64,000 nucleotides of DNA from positions 17,613,556 to 17,677,555 of the forward strand of contig JAYGXS010000001.1 of the NCBI GenBank assembly GCA_036362985.1, in the 5' to 3' direction. The translations under genes and the position numbers were made by a program. The DNA is from Ligula intestinalis (taxonomy: Eukaryota; Platyhelminthes; Cestoda; Diphyllobothriidea; Diphyllobothriidae). This document shows, piece by piece, positions 33,601 through 44,575 of the stretch; position 1 is the first letter of the stretch, and each line of letters opens with the position of its first letter. Under the pieces are notes generated by a model that saw only the letters and a list, made by a program, of their open reading frames with translations, was not told where the DNA came from and searched no databases.

Positions 33601-36600
33601 GGGCAAGCGAACGGCCAGGTTAATGTTTGACGTGGATTTACAGTCACAACTAAGGCAGTCTGGGACCGAGTTCACATTGCTGGTTGTGCGCTTGGACAAT
33701 CTGGCTCTATTGTGCCAGGAAATGTAGAGAAAATATAAAATTTTACATAAATTCAAAGACGCCACAACCGTCCACCGTTACGAAAGCCTGGCAAACCGGA
33801 GGCTACATAACAACCACCGAGGCGTGTTTGTCGAAACTTTAAAGAAAATCTTCGTCCATATCCTACTCAATCGTTCAGGCCTTAATCTGGAGCGATTTCG
33901 CCCTGAAGACACTGGATTAAGAAGGAACCGTAGAACCGTAAGCATCATCTTCTCTATTTGTCAACTCCAAGAGTCATGAAAATAAATTAGCACCAGAACA
34001 AAACAGTTTTTAGTCTTTTAGGCTTTAGTCTTTGATGCGACGAATCGCAAATGATTCCGAAAAATAACACTACAAATCGGATGTGCGATGCGTTATACAT
34101 AGATTCTGCGGCATCTCCGCGGCGGAATGATGACCAACATTACGGAAAACAAGGCAGTATCACAAGCAGTCAGAATGGCAAACGGGAATGATATGGGTTA
34201 TTTAAGCGCTTCATTGTGCTAATGGATGCCTAGTGTGATGTGCCCACGAATAAATAACGCCCACATACTTGGCAGAAAGTTGATTAACGTCAAAGGTTTG
34301 CACTCATCCACGCTTGTCTCCATTATCATTCAGGATTTGTTAGTGGATAAGTAATCGCTCAACACCACGACGGAAACTGAAGTGTAACGTAGCCCGACCC
34401 TCTTTACCTCCGGCTGTACTAACGTTGAACAAACAAGAAACATGGGAGAAAAACTGCCGTTATTTGTAAACGAGCATTATGGTCGACATTAATTGAACTC
34501 GCTTTGCAAATGTGCACTGTCTGGAACCGCCAAAGCATCCTTATCAACATACAACTGAACATATTCGGGGCTGGTAGCCCAACACTGTTCTTGTACGACG
34601 CAGAGGCGAACTGAATATGAAGAACTAACAATAACAATGGACCATTTCATCCCTGTTGTCTTTACAGAATACTGCAGATGAAGTGGCAAAAAAGAATCCC
34701 GGACACCTAGATTCTGGAAAAAACTGTGCTCTCAGTATTCACGCCATGCTGATGCAGATACAGTTACGATTGGGCGATTATCGTGAAAATGAACGAATTG
34801 CTTGTTAAGCGGCTATATATCAGTTTGTCGCTGTTGGTGCTCGCAGACCAGCCGGACAAAAGCGCCGCTACAGAGGCACCTCCAAAAACACTCAACTTTT
34901 GCTAATCAACCTTGAGAACTGGACAGACCTCGTGCAAGGTCAGCAGGCTTGAGCAGAGCAGAGCATCCGTCGTTGAAGCCAACCAAAAAGCTGCTGTAAA
35001 GGCAACAGAGGGCTCGCTAAACCCAAGCGTGGCGAACTAATGCTGCAAGTAGCTAATCTCCATCATCATACCCACACTGTAAATGGACATTCCGGATAAA
35101 GTTCGATCTCACTGGACATCTGCAGCTCCAATACAATTTTGACACATCCCTCGTCTTACAAAGCATTACCAATACCACTACTGCTAGGATCACCTGGTCA
35201 CTTATGAATCCATCGCACCGAAACCGGCGAACTAGTGCGTGGAGCCCTTGCGTTCACCCGTAACACACGTGGTACCTGCCCACGTTGCATCGCATAGGCT
35301 TTTTCCACGATGTGTACATGACGGCGGGAGTTCCCGCAATGTCACGATCGAGCAACCTTCTAAACCAGGCAGTTTCCCATCACCAAGAGCGTTGCTTACA
35401 TCGTCAGCTTTGTTTTGACAGTCACATCCTGTCGATACCGCAATCTAACGCATGTTTTTAAAGCAAAACTTGATAAGTACCGATTTAATGAGTAACGTCG
35501 AGATGGAAAGCTCCGAATCCAAACACTGAAATGCTATAAATATATACTTATAGTAATTCTTAAGTATTATTATTATTAGAATTGGTATTTAACCGAATAG
35601 GTTTTAAGCAATTACCTAGCTACCGACGTTTCTGTTCACTATGCGAACTGAGCTGATCGCGTCTGAGGTCACATCTACCGCACCTATGGTCCTGGGCTAC
35701 GCGGCCCTGTCATGCCCTTTCTCGTATAGACCGACTGCTGACAACGTGGCGGGCTGCTTTGCTCTTGACACAGCAAAGGCGTATCATGGACGCATCTCCG
35801 GTTCTTCGGGACGTTCTCGTGACTCCGAGGTCTTCTCCTCGCATGGTCCTTCGGATGTCGATATTACTCGCCATGGACGCCATGGCTGCCGCCAACATTC
35901 ACAGAAGCCTCATGATCCTATCATTCACATTCACATACTTTTCCCCCACGAGCGACAGTTTTTTCTCCTAAAAACCACAAATGATATTCCATTTTGAATT
36001 ATGAGCCAGCCTGTCTGCTCTCTTTGCTCAGTTACACTGCTGGCTCGTGTGAACTGAGTGTGAGTGTATTACTCGAAACAAGCGAGTAGTCGTCTACAAT
36101 GGTGTCAACGACTTCTTTGGAATGTTCGGCTGTGCCGATGCATTTCTTAAATCCTATGTACCAAGAGGGAGTTCGAATGCGTTTGCCTATATTTCCTTGA
36201 ATAAACTTGACTTGACTTGACTTGAACCCTAAATCGGCCAAATAGGCCAATTTCGAATTCATGACAGAGACTAGAAAATTCGCACCAAGAGTCCGGGCGT
36301 AGACCCGTCACGCACACTCCGCATGCACAAATTGTCGATGCACATTAGGATATCCTGTAGTGGCTTCTACGAATGGCATACTACTTCACCTGCTGTGGCC
36401 GATCCTAATTTACCGCAAACCGAAGTCAGAATGAGTGGAAGTAAAACGCACTCCGTTGATGCCATTGTTGTCCGGCAGGCCTGTATTCCCTTGTCAACTT
36501 CGAATTCGTAACTGATTATGTTCAGCAAAATAAGCTGACAGATCATTTGACAGCTCAGTAAGACATGGATTACGTGTAACGCAACCGGACTACCATTACG

Positions 36601-39600
36601 GGAGGAACAGACCTGAGTACTTTGGGTTTCGCAGTCTTAGCTGACCCGGAATGTGCGCACTCGCATCCAGTTCTGGCTGGCAACAAAGTCAATGCGACCA
36701 ACTTAAGACTTGAGTGTGCCTTTTAAGATCGGATCTCGGTTGTAACGCTTTCCGCGGCCTATGGCTTGCGTGGCTGGCGTGCCAAATCATTTGGCCTTAT
36801 CCTGTTTGCCCATTGGCAGCACACCGATGTCGTATCCATCCCTATCCTAGTATTGATGCCTCAAGCGTGCATTCCAAGACGGGAAACACAAATATGTTCT
36901 GCTGACTTCTATCACAACTGACGCTGGTGAGATGTAGCTACAAACGAATGGCACGCTACACAACGTATATTCGACTTAGACCCCATGAAAATAACGCATA
37001 CCAAACCGGACGGTATATGGCCGCATGTGTTAAAAAATCCCGCCCATTTAATCTGGTATAGCCTTCAAAGTGGTGCCATCGTCTGTGCAGAAGAAAGCGC
37101 TCATGTTCTCGGACAACAGTATACAAAAAACTACCAGTCATGTAAGCCAAGGACGTTCGGTCTTTTTGCCGAAGTACTACACCGTAAGTACCACAGCAGA
37201 CGCGTCTCCGTCGCGTTCCCACCCGCCCTCACGGCGGCCAAGGTCTGCTACATCAATCTCCCTACGTTGGATCAACCTTCCCCTCCTCTCAAACTGTATT
37301 TTTGATGACGGAGCAGCCCCTCCCGGCCCAATACTTCGACTGCTCCTCCTCGCCGCCGGAATTGAGGCCAACCCTGGACCTCCTTCTGTCAAGTCCGCCT
37401 GGGCCGCCGCGATTGTTCTGTACGTTGCAGCTCCTGCAATGGTTGGTGCCATCTCTGCTGCAGTAGCCTTGACAACTCTGACGATTGGTCGCCCGCCGTC
37501 ACCTGCCCCAGATCCCCCGTGCCTCTACCTACCCCTACGCCACCTGCCCTTTCTGTCTTCCGCACAAATGCTCAAGTCTCTGACCTGGCCACGCCACCTA
37601 GCCTTCAGCTGCTACAGGTCAATGCTAACGGCCTATTCGGCAAGCTTTCCCAGCTCCTGGCATTCATGCGTCCACACAGCATAGCTGTAACGGCTATCCA
37701 AAAGACGAAGTGGTCTAACTCCAACAAGGTTCTTCCTGCGACGACTACACGATCGTCCGTCGCGACCGCGGTCGCAACAGACAGAGGTTTGGCTTTCCTG
37801 GTGGACGAATCCATTGCCCATCATCAGCCTCCCCTGCTTGGTGCCGATCACACGGAAGTACTGGCAATTTCCCTCGACAGTGGCCCGGTGCCGCTAACCG
37901 TTGTGAACGTCTACATTCCTCCAACTTCCAGTTGTCCTTCCGAGTTAACTGCCTCTATCGCTCCCTACTTACCTTCTGGAGACAGTTTGGTGCTAGGTGG
38001 CTTCAACGCCCACCACGAATTGTGGTATTCTAGCTTGGCGGCTGATCCACGGGGAGAAGCCCTGGCCGACGAATTAGAACACGCCTTCATCGCCGTCCTC
38101 AACAAGAACAGCCAAACGCGGCTCCCGACCAACGGTACCTCCAGCTCACCGGATGTTTCCCTCGCCAGTCTCAGCCTGGTAGCCTTCACCGCGTGGAGCA
38201 CGGCAATCAGCCTGGGTAGCGATCACCTCCACATAAAGCTCCAATTGGCCACCGCCGCCGACCGTATCAGGGTCCCAAGCAGGCACCTTATTAACTTCAA
38301 ATACTTGATTGACCAGCGTTCACCACTGAATGCGAAGCCGAGATCGGTGGCCTATCACCTCCCACTTGTCTACACGGCGGGCGAGCCCTTAGTCGCCTGC
38401 TTCTGGCAGCAGCAGGCCACCACACACCCAACGGCCGCATTCACCTATTCCGCCCAAATTATCTATCTGAAGCCTACCGCCTCAAAAGAGAGAGACGACA
38501 TAGGAGCGCGTGATGAAAATGACCGGCGCGTCGGCGAACTCAATGGCTCTATCACCAAGAACGTCCAACGACGACAAACGCCAACGCTGGCATGAATGGG
38601 TTGTAGATCTCAATTTCCGCAGCAACTCAGCTGCCACTTAGAAACTTCTGTGCAATCTGACCAAGCTTCAGGCTGACACACCTAACCAGTCTATTAGCTT
38701 TGGAGACGGCATTCTAATTTCGAACAACGCTAAGATGGCCGCGAAGATGAACTGTTCTCCCTCTACTTGGTGTCCAGCCTCAAAATTAAAAGCTCCCTGC
38801 TTCGTCTCCTTCATATAGCCCTGCCTCCGGACATTTCCTTTGCGGCTGATTTAATTTTCACCGCCGTCAAAAAAAACGAAAGCCTTGAAAGCCTTCGGAC
38901 CAGATGACCTGGCACTTATCCATCTGCGCAATATCGTCCCTAAGGTGACTGTCTACCTGACTGTCATTTTCAATCTTTCACTGGCTAGTTCAATCATCCC
39001 CGATTGCTGGCGCCAGTTCATCATCGTCCCACTGGTCAAAGGTGGCAAGGACCCCAGTCTGGCAACCTCCTATCGCCCAATCACCCTTTTCAGTTCACTG
39101 ACGAAGATTTTGGAACGACTCCACCTAATTCTGACGTCTGCAGCGGATCTGTCTAGCTACTAACATGGTTTCAGATCGGGTCATGGTACCACAACGGCGC
39201 TTTCTGAGCACAGTGACGCCATCCTCGAGGGTTTTAATTGGCAGAAGGCTGCTTAGCGGACCGTGTTTGTCTCAATAGACTTGTCACGAACCTTCGACTG
39301 CGTCCACCACAATTATTGCCTGCAGGACTTGGTCTCCCTGAACGTCCTGACTGACCTAGTCCAATGGTTGGCGGCTTACATCCGTGGCCGCCACGATCTC
39401 TCTCTCTCTCTCTCTCTCTCTCTCCAAGTCCCGTAAGCAGACCCGCAGCGTTCCTCAATGCTCTGTGCTCAGCCCGACCTTGTTCAATATCTACATGCGG
39501 GAGCTCCTACTTCCTCTGGCACCGGCGAAAGTGGTATCACACGCGGATGACGTCACCTTCTTCTGCCAGCACCATAACATTGATCAGGCTGCACAGGTCC

Positions 39601-42600
39601 TCTCGGAGTCCACGTCTGATGTCGAGAACTTCTTCACTCAATGCGGGTTGACAATCTAGGAAGCCAAGTCATCCGTCACTGCTTTCACACTTGACCTGAG
39701 GGAGTTAAATCGCCACCCGGCCATCATCGTCAACAGTGCGTCTTTACCGCTGGTCCGTAAACCGAAGCTCCTTGGCGTCCGTTTTGATCCTCTCTTCACG
39801 TTTGCGGCCCATGCGAAGGAGGTCGCAAGCAAAGTGAGCCGCAGCACCAAGGTCCTCAAAGCTCTTGCGGACACATCCTGGGGCTGCGCGAAAGAGGCTA
39901 GCAACCACATTCAAAGCGTTGGCCAAGCCGCATCTCACGTATGCGGCACCAATCTGGTCTCCCACAATCAGTTTTTCCAGCCTCCGCCGCCTTCAGTCAG
40001 CACAGAACGCTGCCCTCCGTACGATCACGAGCTGCTGTAAAATGTCACCTATCGATCACCTTCATGCAGAGGTTTCCATCCTGCCGGCTACTCCTCACAA
40101 CACACTCTCAGGCCAGCAGTTCTGATGGACCTGTTAGCAACCCGGCCATCCTAATCACACTTATTGCCACGTTCCTGAGCTCAGACGCAACTTTCGGCCG
40201 TCTATTCGAGCTTTCCACAACGAAGCTGTCGCCTCGTTTCTCTCGGATCTACCCGTTGATGGCTCTGCCACTAAGACAGGCTTCCAGCGTCTTCACCAGA
40301 GAGCCGTTTTCGAGGAGAAACGAGGTTATCACCCCACGATCTAGTTGGGTAGCTATCCACCTCCAATTGCGACCTCAGAAAAACAACTTCCGAGTGTCAC
40401 TCGGTGTACTCTGACTCAACTAAGCAGTGGCTACTCAACGGCCCTTTGCCAGTACCAACACCGGCTCAACCCGTCCATACCCGACTGCTGTTCAGATTGC
40501 GCATGACAGTGAGCATCTATTCGCCCACAGTTCCCGGCTAGGAACCCAACTCACCCTCTGTGGACCTTTGGCTAAGGCAGGTTGAGGTCGCGGCTTTTCT
40601 CCGTCTCCAACTGCACCCAGTTTGGACCCCGGCGGGGACTCCTGATTAAACAATGGGCTACCAAAAAAACTAACTTAAAGTGCTCATAGCATGCGTTTTG
40701 CCCTTTTTAAGTGCACCATGGTTATAAATATTTACACGGTTAAACTCTTTGCTCGCAACTGTCAAACATGGTGTGCGATTCAAATTGGAAGTATGTTAGT
40801 GCAGTCGGACAGTGACACAACTACTGTGGTAAGAAAATATTAGCGTAGCTTTCGATAGCCGCTGTTAGCCTTGCTTAGAGGCAGAGTTTGATACAGGCAG
40901 GACCAACTAGCCAGCCCTCAACCGTCTCGGAAATTTTGAGACTATCTTCCGAAGACGACGTACAGATAGACATAAGTAGGAGAACCGACATCACGTGGAC
41001 TAAGCTTTACACGAGGGGTCAAACCAGTGAAAGCTCAGACCGTACTTTCAAACAATCCGGAGCGGTACGAGCATAACTATTCTTCAGTGCATCTTCACAA
41101 AACTCTCCTGGAAGTGGTGTCTCTGGGACCCAAGTTTAGCATTGCACAGCGGAAGCAAAAACAACTAGACCTCGAAATCCAATTCGAGTGTTCCTTTACT
41201 CAGATTTCGTATCTGAAACCCCCGAGCCTACAGAAGTTGATTACATGAAATCCACTTTAATAAATTGCTGCCAGGAGTACGTAAGGGAGGCTCCAAACCC
41301 CATAGATCCCTAACAAGGGTCCATCTCCAGAGTCAGGTAGAGGTGACTTCGTAAGCACATCTTTTTTTGAAAATGCTTTCAATATAAAAAGCGTATTAAT
41401 ATAAGCAAGGCAAAGTTTCAATCCCAACCAGGAAAGCCTCGATTGACGGATAAAGTAGCAGGTTTCAAACGCAAATATCTACCACCGATCAAGCGCATTC
41501 GATGATATCATGAAGTATTAACGGTTTAGACAGTTCAATGGGGTACTCTTCCGATGAAGGAGTCTCAACGTCTAGTGCCCCAGTGCCAGTGTGGTTAATT
41601 GGAAGCAAAGGCTAATGCGACGTGTAGACCACAAGTCACTAGATTCGACATTTTCGGTATAATCTGATAATTCGACAGGTGTATAACGATTCCCTTAAAA
41701 CTCCTATTCGATTATACAATATGGACTGCAATTGTTCGATAATTATTATAAAATAGGACCGGATAACCCGATTCTGATGATAGATTAAAAGATGACGGTA
41801 TAACATGGAAGTGATAAAATGTGAATTCGATGTGACTACTTGAGTCTGGAGGACTAAATCCATAAAGCCGAAGAAGTGGCAAAACAGGTATAGAGATAGA
41901 GTATTAAGGTTAAGGGGTACTCGCAATTTTGTCGGTTTAGGTATTATAGGTATAGAAATTGTACATAAACGAGAAACCATTGGATAAAAATGCTGCAGGG
42001 CACGGCCTCATTACTAAATCAAAGCTACAGTACAGCGCTGAAATGGGTAGAATATGACGGTAAAAAATACAAACGGATCAGTAACGAAAGAATAAAGGTG
42101 GTTACCTCATATCCATCATCACGCTCGAGGAGCACTTTTGCAGGCCAGAAGCACTGCTGGATATTTGCATTTTCAAATAATCCTGCACCTAGTGTAGTGC
42201 GATTCCGGGCGCAAATCAATTCGTGAGGAGGTTTACACGGCTTGCTTATCCAATCACTCAACCTGGCCTTTGCGTTAATATAGCAATCCGTGCACAGCTG
42301 AATTTCGGCTATTTCTGAGTTCACTGTTCGCAGAAGAAAGCGCGCTTCGTCGGCGTCGCTGCTGTAGGGGCCAGATAGAATGCATATATCATGCACAAGA
42401 AGCTCGATATCCATTGCAAAATATTCCAAAGCAGTGTAGCGGCCGTCCTTGATCTTGCGTTGTAGCAAATCCAGGTCGACATATTTGTATACAAGATATT
42501 CGTTACGATTGATATCACCCTTATATCCAATCTGACAGAAGGTTTTCCACAGGGGCTGTTTGCGAAGGCTATGTGTGGCAAACTCAAGCAGTTTGCGGAT

Positions 42601-43101
42601 TTGCTTCCGGGAAAATTCGCATTTTGGCCTTGATTCGCAGACTGGACAGGTAAACTCGTTCGTGCTATCGTCCAAACGCAAGGGGGAACGCAGACCTCTG
42701 GAGTTGGGACTCGAACGACTTGATAGTTCATTAACACAATCCGTATGAAACACGCGGAAGCAATCACTACAGCGTAGAATCTGACCGGGAAGATGACAGC
42801 TGAAACAGTACCAATCATGCTGTTCACGAGGGGACGGGCGACGAAAGTCCGGCAACTTGTAACCATCACATCCACCTTTTGTAGTCGATGTTGCCTTTAC
42901 TATTAGACCATCACCCTCAATTTCTGTCAGAAGTAATCTGATCTGGTCGTCCTTGCAGTTGAGCGTTTTTCGAAGGACCTTCAAAAGTTTGTCCACAGGA
43001 ATTGATTGTTTCTGACCCGGAAAGTTTTCGAGAGCTTGCCAAGTAGCTATAACTTTTTGAGGGTCAGCGTGGCGGTAGTTTTTAAGTTTTGCGTAGGGCA
43101 T
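21283..43101 (-). CDS. ZMYND11: ZMYND11 (BS69): PHD-bromo-PWWP-MYND chromatin reader, complete, seven exons
   Basis: In other animals ZMYND11 reads H3.3 trimethylated at lysine 36 and moderates transcription elongation and splicing in the nucleus. Exons: 43101-42106, 27836-27475, 26351-25760, 24430-24352, 24110-24049, 23738-22782, 21687-21283. All junctions are in phase and all sites are GT-AG; total 1150 residues. Order: winged-helix-like N-terminus (1-85), PHD finger (C99, C102, C111, C114, H119, C122, C152, C155), bromodomain (about 165-265), zinc motif (C270, C273, C289, H293), PWWP (FWPAKV at 318-323 and RFFGG across exons 1-2), a Ser/Arg-rich region (about 400-1016), STQT, coiled coil and MYND (C1111-C1146). 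The MYND segment [19 protein letters not shown] is nearly identical to the human one. The human protein is about 602 residues, so the linker is greatly expanded. [16 protein letters not shown] is the chosen start because it aligns with the human N-terminus. Confidence 0.94.
22782..23738 (-). CDS. ZMYND11: ZMYND11 exon 6: AT-hook-like and Ser-rich region
   Basis: 957 nt, 319 codons, phase 0. The acceptor is TTTACACCAG|ACT and the donor CAG|GTAAGA. It starts [20 protein letters not shown]; the RGRPP core is AT-hook-like. Ser/Arg-rich and acidic stretches and an alanine run follow. It ends HKSTQ, which with the T of exon 7 restores the STQT motif found just before the coiled coil in human ZMYND11. 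Confidence 0.9.
24049..24110 (-). CDS. ZMYND11: ZMYND11 exon 5 (small linker exon)
   Basis: 62 nt, phase 1 to phase 0, acceptor TACCCTCCAG|GCC, donor CCT|GTAAGT. The peptide is [20 protein letters not shown] then P. Supported by strong splice sites and phase agreement with exon 4. Confidence 0.7.
24352..24430 (-). CDS. ZMYND11: ZMYND11 exon 4 (small Arg/Gly-rich exon)
   Basis: 79 nt, phase 0 to phase 1, acceptor ATTCTTTAG|CCA, donor AACG|GTAATT. The peptide is [20 protein letters not shown] then VRRNHN. It was recognised from splice sites and phase rather than similarity, so it is less certain than its neighbours; without it and exon 5 the frame would also hold. Confidence 0.7.
24486..24580 (-). 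mobile_element. TTC-tailed retroposon module (single copy)
   Basis: Same 92-bp module as the arms of the 2299-2804 element. The minus strand runs from GTTTACGATTACC through the hammerhead-like hairpin and CTTGTTCCAGTGATCGCATC to a short TTC tail. Short flanking similarity (CATCGAA/CATCGAA) may be a target duplication. It lies in the intron between ZMYND11 exons 3 and 4, in the gene's orientation. Confidence 0.75.
24531..24566 (-). ncRNA. Hammerhead-ribozyme-like relic
   Basis: CCTATGACTAA, hairpin GGATTCC-CGAC-GGAATCC, GAAAC, GTC. Intact stem II, second core box and GTC triplet; first box lacks one G, as at 2645-2680. Confidence 0.4.
25500..25538 (+). ncRNA. Diverged hammerhead-like relic with TTC-type tail
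   Basis: CTGCCTCTAAGG, a longer hairpin (GGGT...ACCC), then CGAAACGTC. It is followed by CTCTTGTTCCAGCGATTGTG and CTTCTTCTTA, the diverged counterpart of the module's 3' end. The first core box is CTGCCTC instead of CTGATGA. Confidence 0.35.
25760..26351 (-). CDS. ZMYND11: ZMYND11 exon 3: Ser/Ala/Lys-rich linker
   Basis: 592 nt, phase 2 to phase 0. The acceptor is CCGTCTTTTAG|TCG and the donor AAG|GTGAGT. It encodes low-complexity Ser/Thr/Ala with a basic patch [17 protein letters not shown] (possible nuclear localisation signal) and an acidic-serine run [13 protein letters not shown]. No fold is evident; probably disordered. Confidence 0.88.
27475..27836 (-). CDS. ZMYND11: ZMYND11 exon 2: end of PWWP and acidic Ser-rich tail
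   Basis: 362 nt, phase 0 to phase 2. The acceptor is CTCTTTTAAG|ATC and the donor [28 protein letters not shown] completes the PWWP barrel begun in exon 1 and supplies an aromatic Phe of the methyl-lysine cage. It is followed by [20 protein letters not shown]. Confidence 0.92.
36000..36225 (+). repeat. Possible retroposon 3' end with AATAAA and (ACTTG)n tail
   Basis: GAATAAACTTGACTTGACTTGACTTGA at 36199-36225 has a polyadenylation signal overlapping a pentanucleotide tail, as seen at retroposon 3' ends. The upstream 200 bp could not be assigned to a family, so the 5' boundary is nominal. Confidence 0.4.
37190..40660 (+). mobile_element. CR1-like non-LTR retrotransposon, full length but decayed
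   Basis: The second copy of the family at 59735-63262. Same 5' end (ACCACAGCAGACGCGTCTCC) and 3' end (GGGACTCC...GGGCTACC). The 2A-like codons are at 37358-37381, the endonuclease at about 37600-38300 (frame 37519-38595 retains [10 protein letters not shown] where GDFNAHHD is expected), the reverse transcriptase at about 38880-39660 (HADDVTFF in place of YADDITIF), and the C-terminal region follows. Multiple stops and frameshifts and a (CT)n expansion at 39397-39424 make it non-functional. No clear target duplication was found. It lies antisense in ZMYND11 intron 1. Confidence 0.88.
37519..38595 (+). pseudogene. CR1-like endonuclease pseudogene
   Basis: The longest surviving frame of this copy (358 codons). 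It shows [28 protein letters not shown] (Glu to Lys at the catalytic QETKW), [10 protein letters not shown] (Asp to Gly) and [11 protein letters not shown]. Loss of two catalytic acids and later frameshifts confirm decay. Confidence 0.85.
42106..43101 (-). CDS. ZMYND11: ZMYND11 exon 1: winged helix, PHD, bromodomain, start of PWWP
   Basis: 332 codons, ending GAG|GTAACC in phase 0. It holds [20 protein letters not shown] of the PHD finger, the bromodomain helices up to [13 protein letters not shown], and HELICAR...[15 protein letters not shown] of the PWWP. Compared with vertebrates about 13 extra residues lie between HEL and FWPAKV, and the usual Trp of VWAK is Cys. In-frame codons after the donor look intronic. 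Confidence 0.94.
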
Positions 43102-43399
43102 TTTGCGGCATGACAGTAACTAAAATTATTCCACGGCAAATTAAAAGCTAGATATATTGGATTGGCTGAGCAATTAAGATGACAAAGCAGGTCAACGAGA
43201 AAAACTCGCAGTAGAAACCTAAATGAGAAAGGGCTAGCAGGAGTGAGAGCGCAGACATGACCGTTGATGCATATAAACAAACAGAAAACCGTAGACTGAT
43301 TTTCCCATACCGTTGATAAAAATCGTTAAACTTCTTCTGATGCGCACTTCATATTCGAAAAGCTAATTTATAAGATTAACTGTAAGTCGATACGTTCAT
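43102..43399. promoter_or_regulatory. ZMYND11 upstream region (putative promoter)
   Basis: The 300 bp between the ZMYND11 start codon and a transposon relic. No TATA box or other element can be assigned with confidence; listed by position only. Confidence 0.3.
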
Positions 43400-44575
43400 T
43401 GAGTATCAAGTTTCAAGTCTGCTCTCTCAACTTCATATTCTCTGGAAATCCTCCAAGGTCTCCTCAACGAGCTTCTGTGGCCTACAGAAGAGATTTTAGT
43501 TCGCGAAGTCATAAAAATTGGAATGTTTGAAATTGACATATCGGAAAACCTTCCTCCCCGACCAGTGAACGTAGTGTTAACTGATCAAGCACAACTTAAA
43601 CTTATCCATTCTCGACTATTCGTTATCAAAGATATCAACCACTGCGTTATATTTGAGCGGGCAATACATTGGCAGAGAGCCTCTTGATCGCAAAATTAGT
43701 TCTGGAAATGATAATGAGCTTACAGAGTGTGGATAAATAAAATATATAATCTACGGTGACCGGATAATGCAGCGTCCTTATTCATTCATTATTCATTCGA
43801 TGGAACCCATTCAAATGAAGGCATTATTGGTTCCTTAGACGGAATTTCCAGCCGGACCGTAACAAATAACGCTGAAAATATGTCCCTCACATTTATCTGC
43901 ACCATTGCTCAGCGGCTACTACCCATGTTAGATAAATTGGGAACGCATATCTGTACAGAAATCTCGTTTTTCGAAAAAGTGGAAGACGATGAACTGGCTC
44001 TAAAAGGATTGCCTCTATTTCGCCGAGGTAGGAGGAATTGTCAATTACGTAAAACATAGGCTTTGTGTCAGAAATAAATATAAAATTTGCATGCCACACC
44101 GAAGTTATCTGGCGTCCTATTGAACTACTGGAATTACCTAGTCTTTAAATTTTGAATGTCGATCGACCATGAAGGTATGCTCTGATCTATGTTTACTATG
44201 CCAGTTTAAAGGCAATTTTAAAGTGTTGGTTAAGGACCTCTTGAGGCTTACGTTCGTATATGAGAGGATCTAGCAAGATTTATTGCTGCGTCTAACGTCT
44301 TGATTATGGGCGACTGCAATGCTACTCTCAATGACTGCAGTTTGGCATGCGCAGGTGATCCAGAACTAACGTTCGACTGACGTATACCGGACCTAACACA
44401 CCGTTGGTCTCTTACTAAATCTATACTTCTTCCCACCAGGATGTATGAGGTACAGCATTCCAACTATCTGAACTTGGTGCTCACGAAATCCACATATGAC
44501 ACTGCACTTCCACGAAAATCTATAGTGACACATGACCACTTATGGCTTTTGGCAATTACACGTCCTGTCCAAATT
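43400..44575 (+). pseudogene. Second CR1-like family: ORF1-end and endonuclease relic
   Basis: Three stretches in order. 43421-43687 encodes REVIKIGMFEIDISENLPPR then PVNVVLTDQAQLKLIHSRLF, like the R(V/I)G.F....RP..V.L segment of CR1-type elements. 43839-44027 encodes SLTFICTIAQRLLPMLDKLG ... DDELALKGLPLFRR, like the endonuclease start (TNARSLLPKLDEL..DSEL.L.GY.LFRR). About 44283-44570 has VLIMGDCNATLND and YLNLVLTKSTYDTAL, like GDFNA and LDLVLT. It carries stops and gaps. This family differs from the 2A-bearing one. Confidence 0.65.

Larger units (their letters stand above)
27837..42105 (-). other. ZMYND11 intron 1 (14.3 kb)
   Basis: Splits the PWWP domain between YE and IRFF. It contains the decayed CR1-like element at 37190-40660, antisense to the gene, and a (ACTTG)n-tailed fragment ending at 36225. 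The remainder is AT-leaning DNA without recognisable genes. Open frames such as 33045-33488 (+) lack family features. Confidence 0.85.

Noticed and set aside
43421..44027. Apparent two-exon host gene divergent from ZMYND11, possibly using a spliced-leader-supplied start codon
   Set aside because: The peptides match CR1-type ORF1 and endonuclease motifs, and no valid donor joins the two pieces in phase.
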